In this document: piece by piece, positions 20,028 to 28,903 of the stretch
Numbering within the stretch: position 1 is the stretch's first letter
Layout of the letters: every line of letters starts with the position of its first letter
DNA from: Taklimakanibacter sp049323275
GTDB lineage: Bacteria > Pseudomonadota > Alphaproteobacteria > Rhizobiales > Aestuariivirgaceae
Direction: 5' to 3'
Assembly (NCBI GenBank): GCA_049323275.1
Contig: JBMOOM010000051.1
Span: 1 to 64,000 of the forward strand
Length of the DNA stretch: 64,000 nt
The notes under the pieces: model-generated
Told to the model about the DNA's origin: nothing
Databases searched by the model: none
What the model saw: the letters and a program-made list of their open reading frames with translations, nothing else
Translations under genes and position numbers: made by a program

Positions 20028-21338
20028 TCAGGCTCCGATGCGCGTGAGCACCGGCGATGATACCGGAGGCGCAGGCCCCACGCGATAGGAACCCCGCACG
20101 ATCCCCGCCGCGCGGGCGAAGGACGCCTCGTCGCGCGCATGGATCAGCGCCAGCGGCCGGTCTCGCCCGACCGACGCGCCGAGCCCCGCCAGCCCGGTCA
20201 GGCCGACGGCATGGTCGATCCTGTCGCTGGCGACACGGCGGCCGCCGCCCAGCTCGATCACCGCGAGACCGAGCGAGCGGGTATCGATAAAAGCAATGGT
20301 CCCGTCCTCCGCCGCCAAAACCGGGCGGATGATCGGCGCCTTGGGCAGCTGCGAGGTGTAGTTCTCCAGCAGATCCTTAGGCCCGCCGAGCCCCGCGGCC
20401 ATGATCTGGAAATGCTCGGCCGCCTTGCCCGATGAGAGGGCTCCTTCCAGCAGGACCCTCCCCGCGGCATCGTCGCGCGCCAGGCCGGCGAGCTGCAGCA
20501 ATTCGGCGCCCAGCGCGACGGTGACCTCATGCAGGCGCGGGTCGCGTCTTACGCCGGTCAGGTAATCGAGCGCATTGGCGATCTCGACGGCATTGCCGGC
20601 GGCGCTCGCCAAGGGCTCGTTCATGTCGGTGATGAGGGCCGAGGTCCTGAGGCCGGCGCCATTGGCGACGGCGACGAGGCTTTGGGTGAGCTCGCGTGCT
20701 TCTTCGGGCGTCGCCATGAAGGCGCCGGTGCCGGTCTTCACATCGAGCACCAGCTGCTCGAGGCCGGCGGCAAGCTTCTTCGAAAGAATTGAGGCGGTGA
20801 TGAGCGGCACCGATTCGACCGTGCCGGTCACGTCGCGAATGGCGTAGAGGCGCTTGTCGGCGGGCGCCAGGTCGGCGGTCTGGCCGATGACGGCGCAGCC
20901 CGCCTCGCGCACCACCTTGCGGAAGAGAGCGAGATCCGGCTGCGAGACATAGCCCGGTATGGAATCGAGCTTGTCGAGCGTGCCGCCGGTATGGCCGAGG
21001 CCGCGGCCGGAGATCATCGGCACGGCGCAGCCCAGAGCGGCCAGCATCGGTGCCAGCATGAGCGAGACATTGTCGCCGACGCCGCCGGTCGAATGCTTGT
21101 CGACGACCGGCCGGCCGAGATCCCGCCAATCGAGCACGGTGCCTGAATCGCGCATGGCCTCGGTGAGCGCCACCGCCTCGGCGCGCGACATGCCGCGCAG
21201 GAAAACCGCCATGGCGAAGGCGGCGGCCTGGCCCTCGGAGACGCTGCCCGAGGTGAGCCCGGCGATGAAGTCGGCAATATCGGCCGGCGCCAGGTCCTTG
21301 CCGTCCCGCTTGCGGCGGATGAATTCCTGAGCGAGCAT
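20028..21338 (-). CDS. deoA: Thymidine phosphorylase
   Basis: 436 residues. Phosphorolysis of thymidine (and deoxyuridine) to base and deoxyribose-1-phosphate. The phosphate-binding VDKHSTGGVGDNVSLML and the following AMISGRGLGHTGGTLDKL-like segments are intact. Start ATG 21338 shares a base with the stop of the nucleoside phosphorylase gene (TGATG). Together with cdd and the purine phosphorylase it covers both pyrimidine and purine nucleosides. Confidence 0.97.
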   Translation of the reverse strand: MLAQEFIRRKRDGKDLAPADIADFIAGLTSGSVSEGQAAAFAMAVFLRGMSRAEAVALTEAMRDSGTVLDWRDLGRPVVDKHSTGGVGDNVSLMLAPMLAALGCAVPMISGRGLGHTGGTLDKLDSIPGYVSQPDLALFRKVVREAGCAVIGQTADLAPADKRLYAIRDVTGTVESVPLITASILSKKLAAGLEQLVLDVKTGTGAFMATPEEARELTQSLVAVANGAGLRTSALITDMNEPLASAAGNAVEIANALDYLTGVRRDPRLHEVTVALGAELLQLAGLARDDAAGRVLLEGALSSGKAAEHFQIMAAGLGGPKDLLENYTSQLPKAPIIRPVLAAEDGTIAFIDTRSLGLAVIELGGGRRVASDRIDHAVGLTGLAGLGASVGRDRPLALIHARDEASFARAAGIVRGSYRVGPAPPVSSPVLTRIGA

Positions 21339-22135
21339 CACATGTCTCCGGCGCAGAAGCGCGACAGAAGCCGGGTCATGTCGCCGGCGGCCTTGCCGCC
21401 TTCGCTTTTGGTTTCCTCATGGCTGGGGCTCGCGCCTTCGATACCAGCGCCGAGATTGGTGATGACCGAGATGCCGGCGACGCTCAGGCCGAAACGACGC
21501 GCCAGGATGGTCTCGGGCACGGTCGACATGCCGACGGCCTGGGCGCCCCAGCTCCGCGCCATGCGGATCTCGGCCGGGGTCTCGAAGCTCGGGCCGGAGA
21601 ACCAGACATAGACGCCTTCATGGAGCGCGATCTTCTCGGCCGCCGCGGCGCGGCGCAGGGTTTCGGCGAGCTCCGCATCATAAGCGGCGGTCATCGGCAC
21701 GAAGCCCTTGTCGCCCTCCTCGCCGATGAGCGGGTTCATGCCCGAGAAGTTGATGTGATCGGTGATCAGCATCAGGCTACCCGGCCGCATTGCCGGGTCG
21801 AGCGAGCCCGCCGCATTGGTGAGGATCAGGGTCGTCACGCCGAAGACCTGAAGCGCCTCGATGACCGGCCGCATGATGGCGGCGTCGCCCCGCTCGTAGG
21901 GATGACCGCGGCCGCGCAGGACCATGACCGGCCGGCCCCCGAGATGGCCGGCGGACACCTCGCCCGAATGGCCGGAGATGCCCGGCACCGGAAAACCCGG
22001 CAGGTCGCGATAGGGAATGCGGATCGGCGAGGCGACCGCTTCGGCGACCGGCCCCAGGCTCGAGCCCAATATGATCGCGGTCTCGGGACGCAGCGTGCCG
22101 AGCCGCTGACGCAATATGTCGACGGCCCTGATCAT
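21338..22135 (-). CDS. Purine nucleoside phosphorylase (trimeric, class I)
   Basis: 265 residues. Splits inosine and guanosine (and deoxy forms) to base and (deoxy)ribose-1-phosphate. Family features: IILGSSLGPVAEAV, GHSGEVSAGHLGGRPV, the phosphate-binding RGHPYE, GMSTVPE and the base-binding VITNLGAGI. The ATG overlaps the cdd stop by 4 bases. Known as PunA, Pnp or XapA in different species; I leave the symbol open. Confidence 0.94.
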   Translation of the reverse strand: MIRAVDILRQRLGTLRPETAIILGSSLGPVAEAVASPIRIPYRDLPGFPVPGISGHSGEVSAGHLGGRPVMVLRGRGHPYERGDAAIMRPVIEALQVFGVTTLILTNAAGSLDPAMRPGSLMLITDHINFSGMNPLIGEEGDKGFVPMTAAYDAELAETLRRAAAAEKIALHEGVYVWFSGPSFETPAEIRMARSWGAQAVGMSTVPETILARRFGLSVAGISVITNLGAGIEGASPSHEETKSEGGKAAGDMTRLLSRFCAGDM

Positions 22136-22533
22136 GACGACAGATTCTCCGGGCCGAAGGAGGCGGGCAGCAATTCGCCGAGCGTGAAGCTCCGCTTGAC
22201 CCGCCCGGCTTCGTCGCAGACATGGATGGCGAGACCGGGGGCGCCGAATTCCCGCAGCTTCTGCCGGCAGCCGCCGCAGGGCGTCACCAGCCCCTCGCCG
22301 CCGCCGACGACCGCCGCCTCGACGATCCTGCGGCCGCCCGCCAGCGCCATGGCGGCGATGGCGCCGGCCTCGGCGCAGGTGCCTTCCGGATAGGCGGCAT
22401 TCTCGACATTGCAGCCGGCATGGACCGCGCCGGTCTCGTCCTTCACCGCGGCGCCGACCAGGAACCGCGAATAGGGCGCATAGGCCTTGGCCCGCGCCGC
22501 GACCGCCGCGGCGATGAGCGCTCGATCAGGCAT
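22132..22533 (-). CDS. cdd: Cytidine deaminase
   Basis: 133 residues, the homotetrameric small form. Zinc site CNVENAAYPEGTCAEAGAI with the catalytic Glu, and PCGGCRQKLREF with the two zinc Cys. Deaminates cytidine and deoxycytidine so that they can enter the uridine/thymidine phosphorylase route. One base separates it from the upstream permease gene, and it overlaps the purine phosphorylase gene. Confidence 0.97.
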   Translation of the reverse strand: MPDRALIAAAVAARAKAYAPYSRFLVGAAVKDETGAVHAGCNVENAAYPEGTCAEAGAIAAMALAGGRRIVEAAVVGGGEGLVTPCGGCRQKLREFGAPGLAIHVCDEAGRVKRSFTLGELLPASFGPENLSS

Positions 22534-22534
22534 G

Positions 22535-23506
22535 TCATTTTTCCTTCACATAAGGCACGCCGCCGGCCTTGGGCGCCACCGCATGGCCGATGAAGCCCGC
22601 CAGCAGAATGACGGTCAGGATATAGGGCACCGCCTGCATCAGCTGCACCGGCACGGTGCCGATGCCGGCGATCGGCACGCCCTGGAGACGGATCGAGACA
22701 GCCTCGAGCACGCCGAACAGGAGACAGGCCCACATTGCCGGCACCGGGCGCCATTTGGCGAAGATCAGCGCCGCGAGCGCGATGAAGCCCTTGCCCGCCG
22801 TCATGTGCTCGATGAAGCCGGCGCTCTGGGCGATGGAGAGATAGGCGCCGGCAAAACCGCATAACACGCCGCAGCAGGTCACCGCCGCATAACGCATGGC
22901 CGGCACCGAGATGCCGGCGGTATCGACGGCGGCCGGATTCTCGCCCACCGCCCTGAGGCGCAGCCCGAAGCGGGTGCGGTAGAGCAGCCACCAGGTGAGC
23001 GGCACGGCGAGGAAGGCCAGATAGACCAGGATGTTCTGGCCGGAGAGGATCTGCGAATAGATCTGGCCGATCACCGGCACGCCGCGCAGCTCGGCGGCGA
23101 AGGGCCAGGCAGCGCCCATGAAGCGCGCCTCATTGGGAAGCTGCGGCGTCTGGCCGCCGATATCGAACCAGGTCTCGCCCAATTGCGCGGTGAGGCCGGC
23201 GGCGATGAAATTGATGGCGACGCCGGAGACGATCTGGTTTCCGCGATGGGTGATCGAGGCGAAGCCGTGCACCAGCGCGAAAAGGACAGAGGCGAGAATG
23301 GCGGCGAGCAAACCCAGCCAGGCGGAGCCGGTCAGCGCCGCGACGGTGCCGGCGGTGAAGGCGCCGACCAGCATCTTGCCCTCGAGCCCGATGTCGAACA
23401 CCCCGGCGCGCTCGGAATAGAGCCCGGCCAGACAGGCGAAGAGCAAAGGCACCGAGAAGCGGATCGCGGAACCGGAGATCTGGGCGAAGAGATCAAGCCA
23501 TTCCAT
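22535..23506 (-). CDS. Nucleoside ABC transporter permease 2
   Basis: 323 residues, polytopic membrane protein of the BPD_transp_2 family (YufQ/NupC-type), with FDIGLEGKMLVGAF and LRAVGENPAAVDTAGISVPAMRY as characteristic cytoplasmic loops. It pairs with the permease at 23686-24798. A 179-base gap carrying a palindromic repeat lies between the two permease genes, the only real gap in the operon. Nucleoside specificity is inferred from cdd, deoA and deoB directly downstream. Confidence 0.93.
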   Translation of the reverse strand: MEWLDLFAQISGSAIRFSVPLLFACLAGLYSERAGVFDIGLEGKMLVGAFTAGTVAALTGSAWLGLLAAILASVLFALVHGFASITHRGNQIVSGVAINFIAAGLTAQLGETWFDIGGQTPQLPNEARFMGAAWPFAAELRGVPVIGQIYSQILSGQNILVYLAFLAVPLTWWLLYRTRFGLRLRAVGENPAAVDTAGISVPAMRYAAVTCCGVLCGFAGAYLSIAQSAGFIEHMTAGKGFIALAALIFAKWRPVPAMWACLLFGVLEAVSIRLQGVPIAGIGTVPVQLMQAVPYILTVILLAGFIGHAVAPKAGGVPYVKEK

Positions 23507-23543
23507 GGTGCTGGCATCCTGAATCCGAAACCCTTCCCACTTC

Positions 23544-23646
23544 CGTCATCCCGGCGAAAGCCGGGATCCATTGAATAAACGCGAGGCGGTCAGCGCATGT
23601 CGTTTGGCAAGAATTTAGTGGATCCCGGCTTGCGCCGGGATGACGG
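23544..23646. repeat. Palindromic repeat, family C, copy 1
   Basis: About 103 bases made of two hairpins in inverted orientation. The left arm has CGTCATCCCGGCGAAAGCCG and the right arm has CGGCTTGCGCCGGGATGACG. It is inserted between the two permease genes of the nucleoside transporter without an obvious promoter. Other copies: 37151-37253 and, split, 60284-61066. Confidence 0.85.
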
Positions 23647-23685
23647 ATTGGGAAAGTGTGCGCGCTCGCCGTTGCGTTCATCACA

Positions 23686-24798
23686 CTAAGCCTCCTTCGC
23701 TTTCAGCCGCGCGCCGGTGAACAGGCGCGCGATATGCGGACGGAACATGTGCTCGAGCGCGCCGGCGAAGAGAATGACGAGGCCCTGGATGACGACGATC
23801 ATGTCGCGCGTGATGGTCGGCTTCTCGAAGGAGAGATCGGCGCCGCCCTGATAGAGCGCGCCGAAGAGAAGCGCCGACAGCACGATGCCGAAAGGATGCG
23901 AGCGCCCCATCAGCGCCACGGCGATACCGACGAAGCCATAGCCGGCGGTGAATTCGAGGAGCAGCCGGTTCTGCGCGCCCATGATCTCATTGAGGGCCAG
24001 GAATCCCGACAGCGCGCCCGAGATCAGCATGGCGATGACGATGAGGCGCTGCGGCTTCATGCCGGCATAGGCGGCGGCGGCCGGATTGGCGCCGAGCACG
24101 CGCAGCTGATAGCCGAGCGTCGTGTGCCACAGCAGCAGCCACATCGCGCCGGCGCAGATCAACGCCCAGACGAAGGAGAGATTGAGCGGCGAGCGCGCGA
24201 TCTCGATGCCGAGCCCGGCCAAGACGTCGTGGATCAGCGGCAGATGCGCATTGGGATCGAAGGTGCGCGTCTCGGGATTCATCGAGCCCTTCGGCGACAT
24301 GACATTGACGAGCAGATAGATCATCAAGGCCGAGGCGATGAAATTGAACATGATGGTGGTGATCACCACATGGCTGCCGCGCCTGGCCTGCAGATAGGCC
24401 GGGATGAAGGCCCAGCCGGCGCCGAACAGAGCGGCGCCGATGATGGCGAGCGGGATGATGATCACCATCGGCAGGAAGCCGAGCGACAGGCAGACCAGCG
24501 CCACACCGAGGCCGCCCAGATAGGCCTGGCCCTCGGCGCCGATATTGAACAGGCCGGCATGAAAGGCGACGGCGAAAGCGAGCCCGGTGAAGATGAAGTT
24601 CGTCGTGTAGAACAGCGTATAGCCGAGCCCCGAGCCATAGCCGAAGGCGCCGTTCAGCATGATGACGACGCTGTCGAGCGGCGATTCGCCGATGGCGAGG
24701 AAGACGAGGCCGGTGACGAGGAAGGCGGCGGCGAGATTGACGAGCGGAATGAGGCCGATATCGACCCAGCGCGGCAGCTCGCGGCTCGGCCCGCTCAT
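23686..24798 (-). CDS. Nucleoside ABC transporter permease 1
   Basis: 370 residues from ATG 24798, which overlaps the ATPase stop (ATGA); the longer in-frame extension is not used because it lies inside the ATPase gene. Polytopic BPD_transp_2 permease (YufP/NupB-type) with an N-terminal cytoplasmic stretch MSGPSRELPRWVDIG and the loop FNIGAEGQAYLGGLG. Forms the membrane channel together with the second permease. The substrate is inferred from operon content. Confidence 0.93.
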   Translation of the reverse strand: MSGPSRELPRWVDIGLIPLVNLAAAFLVTGLVFLAIGESPLDSVVIMLNGAFGYGSGLGYTLFYTTNFIFTGLAFAVAFHAGLFNIGAEGQAYLGGLGVALVCLSLGFLPMVIIIPLAIIGAALFGAGWAFIPAYLQARRGSHVVITTIMFNFIASALMIYLLVNVMSPKGSMNPETRTFDPNAHLPLIHDVLAGLGIEIARSPLNLSFVWALICAGAMWLLLWHTTLGYQLRVLGANPAAAAYAGMKPQRLIVIAMLISGALSGFLALNEIMGAQNRLLLEFTAGYGFVGIAVALMGRSHPFGIVLSALLFGALYQGGADLSFEKPTITRDMIVVIQGLVILFAGALEHMFRPHIARLFTGARLKAKEA

Positions 24799-26321
24799 GC
24801 CGCCGCCCCCGCCATCATCAGGCCGATCTGCTTCTCGGATGTCTCGGGCGCGCATTCGCCGGTGATATTGCCGCCGCACATCACCAATACGCGGTCGGCG
24901 AGTCCCCTGATCTCGTCGAGCTCGACGGAGACGAGCAGCACCGCCTTGCCGCGGTCGCGCATGGCGATGAGCCGCTTGTGGATGAATTCGATGGCCCCGA
25001 TATCGACGCCGCGGGTCGGCTGGCCGACGATGAGCAGGTCGGGATCCTGCTCGATCTCGCGCGCCAGCACGATCTTCTGCTGATTGCCGCCGGAAAAGAG
25101 CCCGAGGCGCAGATGCGGGTCCTGCGGGCGGACGTCGAAGTCCTGCATCTTCTTCTCGGTGTCGGCGACGATGGCGCGGCGGTCCTGGAAGATGCCCTTC
25201 TGATAAAGCTCATCGCCGTGATAGCCGAGAATGACATTCTCGCAGGCGTCGAAGGAAGTGACGATGCCGAGACGATGGCGGTCCTCCGGCACATGGGCGA
25301 GCTTCTGCGCGCGCGCCGCCGCGGCGTCGGCGGGCAGAAGCTTGCCGTTGAGCAGGATCTCGCCCGAGAACGGCGCCCGGATGCCGGCGATCGCCTCCAG
25401 GAGCTCGCTCTGGCCGTTGCCGGCGACGCCGGCAATGCCGACGATCTCGCCGGCGCGCACGCGGAAGGAGATGCCGTCGACCTTCGCCGTGCCGGCCTGG
25501 TCCTTGACCACGAGATTCCTCACCTCGAGCACAGTGCGCTCCGGCGCCCGCTCGGATTTGACGACGCGCAGCAGCACCCGGCGGCCGACCATCAGCTCGG
25601 CGAGCTGCTCCGGCGAGGTATCGCGCGTCTCGAGCGTCGCCACCATCTCGCCGCGCCGCATGACCGAGACGCGGTCGGTGACCGCCATGATCTCCTTGAG
25701 CTTGTGGGTGATGAGGACGATCGTCTTGCCCTGGCTCTTGAGCTGCTTGAGGATGCGGAACAGATGCTCGGCTTCACTCGGCGTGAGCACGCCGGTCGGC
25801 TCGTCGAGAATGAGCACTTCGGCGCCGCGGTAAAGCGCTTTCAGGATCTCGACGCGCTGCTGCAGGCCGACCGGAAGATCGTCGATGAGCGCATCGGGAT
25901 CGACCTTGAGGCCGTAATCCTGCTCGAGCCGCAGCAATTCGCGGCGCGCCTTGGCAAGGCCGTTATTGAGGATGAAGCCGCCTTCGGCGCCGAGCACGAT
26001 ATTTTCGAGCACGGAGAACTTGCCGACCAGCATGAAATGCTGATGCACCATGCCGATGCCGGCCTTGATCGCGTCGGTCGGGCTCTCGATGCGCGTTTCC
26101 CGGCCGTCGATGCGGATGGCGCCGGAATCGGCCTGGTAGAAGCCGAAGAGGATCGACATCAAGGTGGATTTGCCGGCGCCGTTCTCGCCGACGATGCCGT
26201 GAATGGTGCCCTTCTCGACGCTGAGCGAGATGTCCTTGTTGGCGTGGACCGGCCCGAAGCGCTTGTCGATATGGGCAAGCGCGATGGCGGGGTGAGCCGC
26301 CATCGCCTTGGTCGATGTCAT
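24795..26321 (-). CDS. Nucleoside ABC transporter ATPase (double nucleotide-binding domain)
   Basis: 508 residues with two ABC domains, as in RbsA/NupA-type importers. Domain 1 has Walker A GENGAGKSTL, signature LPVGLQQRVEILKAL and Walker B LILDEPTGVLTP. Domain 2 has the degenerate Walker A GVAGNGQSELLEA and FSGGNQQKIVLAREI with IVGQPTRGVD, the usual asymmetry of this family. ATG 26321 is preferred over 26369, which lies inside the upstream gene. It starts 13 bases after the binding-protein stop. Confidence 0.94.
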   Translation of the reverse strand: MTSTKAMAAHPAIALAHIDKRFGPVHANKDISLSVEKGTIHGIVGENGAGKSTLMSILFGFYQADSGAIRIDGRETRIESPTDAIKAGIGMVHQHFMLVGKFSVLENIVLGAEGGFILNNGLAKARRELLRLEQDYGLKVDPDALIDDLPVGLQQRVEILKALYRGAEVLILDEPTGVLTPSEAEHLFRILKQLKSQGKTIVLITHKLKEIMAVTDRVSVMRRGEMVATLETRDTSPEQLAELMVGRRVLLRVVKSERAPERTVLEVRNLVVKDQAGTAKVDGISFRVRAGEIVGIAGVAGNGQSELLEAIAGIRAPFSGEILLNGKLLPADAAAARAQKLAHVPEDRHRLGIVTSFDACENVILGYHGDELYQKGIFQDRRAIVADTEKKMQDFDVRPQDPHLRLGLFSGGNQQKIVLAREIEQDPDLLIVGQPTRGVDIGAIEFIHKRLIAMRDRGKAVLLVSVELDEIRGLADRVLVMCGGNITGECAPETSEKQIGLMMAGAAA

Positions 26322-26334
26322 GATCAAAACCGGA

Positions 26335-27330
26335 TCAATAGGGGCAGGTGGAATCTTCCATGTAGTCATGGACCTTGATGGTGCCGCCCTTGATGTCGGC
26401 CTCCGCCTTGTCCACCGCCGCCTTCATCTCGGGCGTGATCAGCGCCTTGTTGTTGTCGTCGAGCGCCCAGCCGACGCCGCCTTCGGCGAGGCCGAGAACC
26501 GTGACGCCCGGCTTGAAGGTGCCATCCTGGCCGGCCTTGAAGACATTGTAGGTGGCGACGTCGACGCGCTTCAGCATCGAGGTCAGCACCTTGCCCGGAT
26601 GCAGGCCGTTCTGATTCGAATCGACACCGATGCCGAGCTTGCCGGCATCCGCCGCCGCCTGCAGCACGCCGATGCCGGTGCCGCCGGCGGCGTGATAGAC
26701 GACGTCGGCGCCGCGGTCGAACTGCGACTTGGCGAGCTCACCGCCCTTGACCGGATCGGTCCAGGCGGCGCCGGTGGTGCCGGTCATGTTCTGGAACACC
26801 TCGGCATCCTTGTTAGTGGCCTTGACGCCGCCGACATAGCCGCAGGCGAAGCGGCGGATCAGCGGAATATCCATGCCGCCGACGAAGCCGACCTTGCCGC
26901 TCTTCGAGGCGAGCGCCGCCAGGACGCCGACGAGATAGCTTCCTTCATGCTCCTTGAAGACGATCGAAGCGACGTTCGGCGCCTCGACGACCATGTCGAT
27001 GATGGCGAAATGCGTGTCGGGGAATTCGGCGGCGACCTTCTTCACCGCTTCGGCATGGCTGAAGCCGATGGCGACGACCGGCGAGAAACCGCGCTCGGCG
27101 AATTTGCGCAAAGCCTGCTCGCGCTGGCTGTCATTCTGGATCTCGAAATCCTGGAAGGCGACGCCGGTGTCGGCCTTGAACTTCTCGGCGCCCATATAGG
27201 CGCTTTCGTTGAAGGACTTGTCGTTGCGTCCGCCGAGATCGTAAACGACCGCCGGCTTCACATCCGCCGCCCAGCTTGCGCCCGCCATCATTGCCGTCAT
27301 GGCCACGGCCGCAAACAGCTTCCTGATCAT
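26335..27330 (-). CDS. BMP family (Med/PnrA-like) nucleoside-binding lipoprotein or periplasmic protein
   Basis: 331 residues. Signal peptide MIRKLFAAVAMTAMMAGASWA ending at AWA-A with no lipobox Cys, so a soluble periplasmic protein is likelier than a lipoprotein. The mature part starts DVKPAVVYDLGGRNDKSFNE and contains FVGGMDIPLIRRFACGYVGG, the PnrA/BmpA nucleoside-binding fold. GGGAGG precedes ATG 27330. First gene of the operon that continues with the ATPase, two permeases, cdd, purine phosphorylase, deoA, deoB and the SEC-C protein. Confidence 0.93.
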   Translation of the reverse strand: MIRKLFAAVAMTAMMAGASWAADVKPAVVYDLGGRNDKSFNESAYMGAEKFKADTGVAFQDFEIQNDSQREQALRKFAERGFSPVVAIGFSHAEAVKKVAAEFPDTHFAIIDMVVEAPNVASIVFKEHEGSYLVGVLAALASKSGKVGFVGGMDIPLIRRFACGYVGGVKATNKDAEVFQNMTGTTGAAWTDPVKGGELAKSQFDRGADVVYHAAGGTGIGVLQAAADAGKLGIGVDSNQNGLHPGKVLTSMLKRVDVATYNVFKAGQDGTFKPGVTVLGLAEGGVGWALDDNNKALITPEMKAAVDKAEADIKGGTIKVHDYMEDSTCPY

Positions 27331-27507
27331 GAAAACCTCCCTGTTGATCCTTATCTTTGCGGCAGGCCTGGCACGGAGCCGGGAAAAGGAACTTGACCCC
27401 GTCTGGCGCCGTTTCAGACCTACGTCCCGGGTCACCCGACCCCGGAACGTCCAGTTGACGCCAGCCGCGCGTCATTTGCAAGCTGGCCTTTGTGCGGAGC
27501 CCACAGG

Positions 27508-27537
27508 CTTGAAACCTGGCGGCTGCGGCAACATATT
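27508..27537 (+). promoter_or_regulatory. Possible heat-shock (sigma-32 type) promoter of the Hsp20 gene
   Basis: CTTGAAA at 27508-27514, a 14-base spacer and CAACATATT at 27529-27537 resemble an RpoH promoter (CTTGAAA and CCCATnT elements). It sits 60 bases before the Hsp20 start. Seen by eye only. Confidence 0.45.
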
Positions 27538-27596
27538 GACGTCATCCGGTGCCTATCGAGGGCCGGACAATAGAGCTGCTTTCCGAAGGGCCCCAT

Positions 27597-28022
27597 ATGA
27601 CTCGTCTCTCGCTGTTCTCCAGCCCCTATCTTCTTGGCTTCGATGATTTCGAACGCATCGTCGACCGGGCGGCCAAGTCGGCGAATGACGGCTACCCGCC
27701 CTATAATATCGAGCGCGTCGCGCGCGGCGACAGCGCGCCGGAAAAATTCCGCATCACGCTCGCGGTCGCCGGATTTTCGCGCGACGAGCTTGAAATCACC
27801 GTCGAGGAAAACCAACTCATCATAAGGGGCCGTCAGACCGACGACGGTTCCCGGGCCTATCTCCACCGCGGCATTGCCGCCCGCCAGTTCCAACGCGCTT
27901 TCGTCCTGGCGGACGGTGTCGAGGTAAAGGGGGCTCAACTGGAGAATGGCCTGCTCGCCATCGATCTCGAGCGGCCCGAGCCTCAGAAGATCGTGCGTAA
28001 GATCGAGATCAAAGGAGTCTGA
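27597..28022 (+). CDS. Small heat-shock protein, Hsp20/alpha-crystallin family
   Basis: 141 residues, IbpA-type cytoplasmic holdase chaperone. N-terminal TRLSLFSSPYLLGFDDFERIVD, then PPYNIERVARGDSAPEKFRITLAVAGFSRDELEI of the crystallin domain, and GIAARQFQRAFVLADGVEV. ATG 27597 follows GAAGGG. It is followed after 3 bases by a DUF1150 gene, a pairing that is common in alphaproteobacteria. Confidence 0.94.
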   Translation: MTRLSLFSSPYLLGFDDFERIVDRAAKSANDGYPPYNIERVARGDSAPEKFRITLAVAGFSRDELEITVEENQLIIRGRQTDDGSRAYLHRGIAARQFQRAFVLADGVEVKGAQLENGLLAIDLERPEPQKIVRKIEIKGV

Positions 28023-28025
28023 GCC

Positions 28026-28289
28026 ATGACCGGACCCGAAACCGAAAAGAAGCTCGAAATCGCCACCGAAGAGCTGGCGGTGCTGGGCAATGGCGCGCTT
28101 GGCTATATTCGCGAAATCGAGCCCGGCCACGCCGCCAAGCTGCTGGGGCCGCAGATCAACGTGCCGGGCGACATCAGGCTTTATTGTCTCTATGGCGCCG
28201 ACGGCACGCCGATGTCGATCTCCGACAGTTTCGAAGCGGCTTCGGCCGCAGCCCGTGAGCACGAGTTGACGGCGGTGACCGTTCACTGA
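28026..28289 (+). CDS. DUF1150 family protein
   Basis: 87 residues. Conserved pieces LAVLGNGALGYIREIEP and LYCLYGADGTPMSISDSFEAA match the DUF1150 family, known only from alphaproteobacteria and usually next to an Hsp20 gene. Its ribosome-binding site AAAGGAG lies inside the end of the Hsp20 gene, so the two are co-translated. No function is established; association with heat-shock response is from context. Confidence 0.87.
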   Translation: MTGPETEKKLEIATEELAVLGNGALGYIREIEPGHAAKLLGPQINVPGDIRLYCLYGADGTPMSISDSFEAASAAAREHELTAVTVH

Positions 28290-28313
28290 ACAAATTCAAG
28301 AGAGATTGCCGGA

Positions 28314-28349
28314 ACGCCCTTTCGAGAAATCGGAAGGGCGTCTTGGTTT
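28314..28349 (+). terminator. Terminator after Hsp20-DUF1150
   Basis: Stem ACGCCCTT (28314-28321) with AAGGGCGT (28334-28341), a 12-base loop, followed by CTTGGTTT. Placed 25 bases after the DUF1150 stop. The T-run is imperfect. Confidence 0.6.
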
Positions 28350-28393
28350 GAGGCTTCGCCTTCGGCGAAGCAGCTCAGCGCGAGGGCATTGTT

Positions 28394-28861
28394 CTATGCC
28401 GCGTGCGGCGTCGCGGCGGGCTCGGTGAGGATGGCGTAGAGGCCCTCGGCGGTATCGGTGCCGCGCAGCTTCGCCACGATGTCGTGGTCGCGCAGCAGCC
28501 TGGAGATGCGGGCGAGCGCCTTCAGGTGATCGGCGCCGGCATGCTCGGGGGCGAGCAGCAGGAAAACGAGATCGACCGGCTCATTGTCGACGGCGTCGAA
28601 TTCGACCGGCGCGGCGAGCCGCGCGAACAGGCCATAGACGCGGGTCAGCGTCGGAATCTTGCCATGCGGAATGGCGATGCCGTGGCCGAGACCGGTGGAG
28701 CCGAGCTTCTCGCGCTGCAGCAGCGTCTCGAAGATCACCCGATGGTCGATGGCGGTGAGCTTGCCGGCGGCATGCGCGATCTCCTGCAGAAGCTGCTTCT
28801 TGTTCTGCACTTTCAGGCTCGGCAGGATCGATTGCGAATCGATGATCTCGGCTAGGTTCAT
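28394..28861 (-). CDS. ptsN: Nitrogen-regulatory PTS protein IIA-Ntr
   Basis: 155 residues. Phosphoacceptor His in GIAIPHGKI (about residue 66). Cytoplasmic regulator that receives phosphate from NPr/PtsP and affects potassium transport, PHB and nitrogen metabolism. It is the last gene of the rnd-lptC-lptA-lptB-rpoN-hpf-ptsN series, the classical sigma-54 neighbourhood. No sugar EIIB/EIIC genes are present. Confidence 0.95.
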   Translation of the reverse strand: MNLAEIIDSQSILPSLKVQNKKQLLQEIAHAAGKLTAIDHRVIFETLLQREKLGSTGLGHGIAIPHGKIPTLTRVYGLFARLAAPVEFDAVDNEPVDLVFLLLAPEHAGADHLKALARISRLLRDHDIVAKLRGTDTAEGLYAILTEPAATPHAA

Positions 28862-28903
28862 TTCCGGGTATTCCTTGTTGCGCTCGGGGCGAGGCGGCTG
28901 GCT

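Noticed and set aside
23656..25083. 475-residue plus-strand ORF opposite the nucleoside permease
   Set aside because: Extremely rich in Asp/Glu/Arg/His, no family features; shadow.
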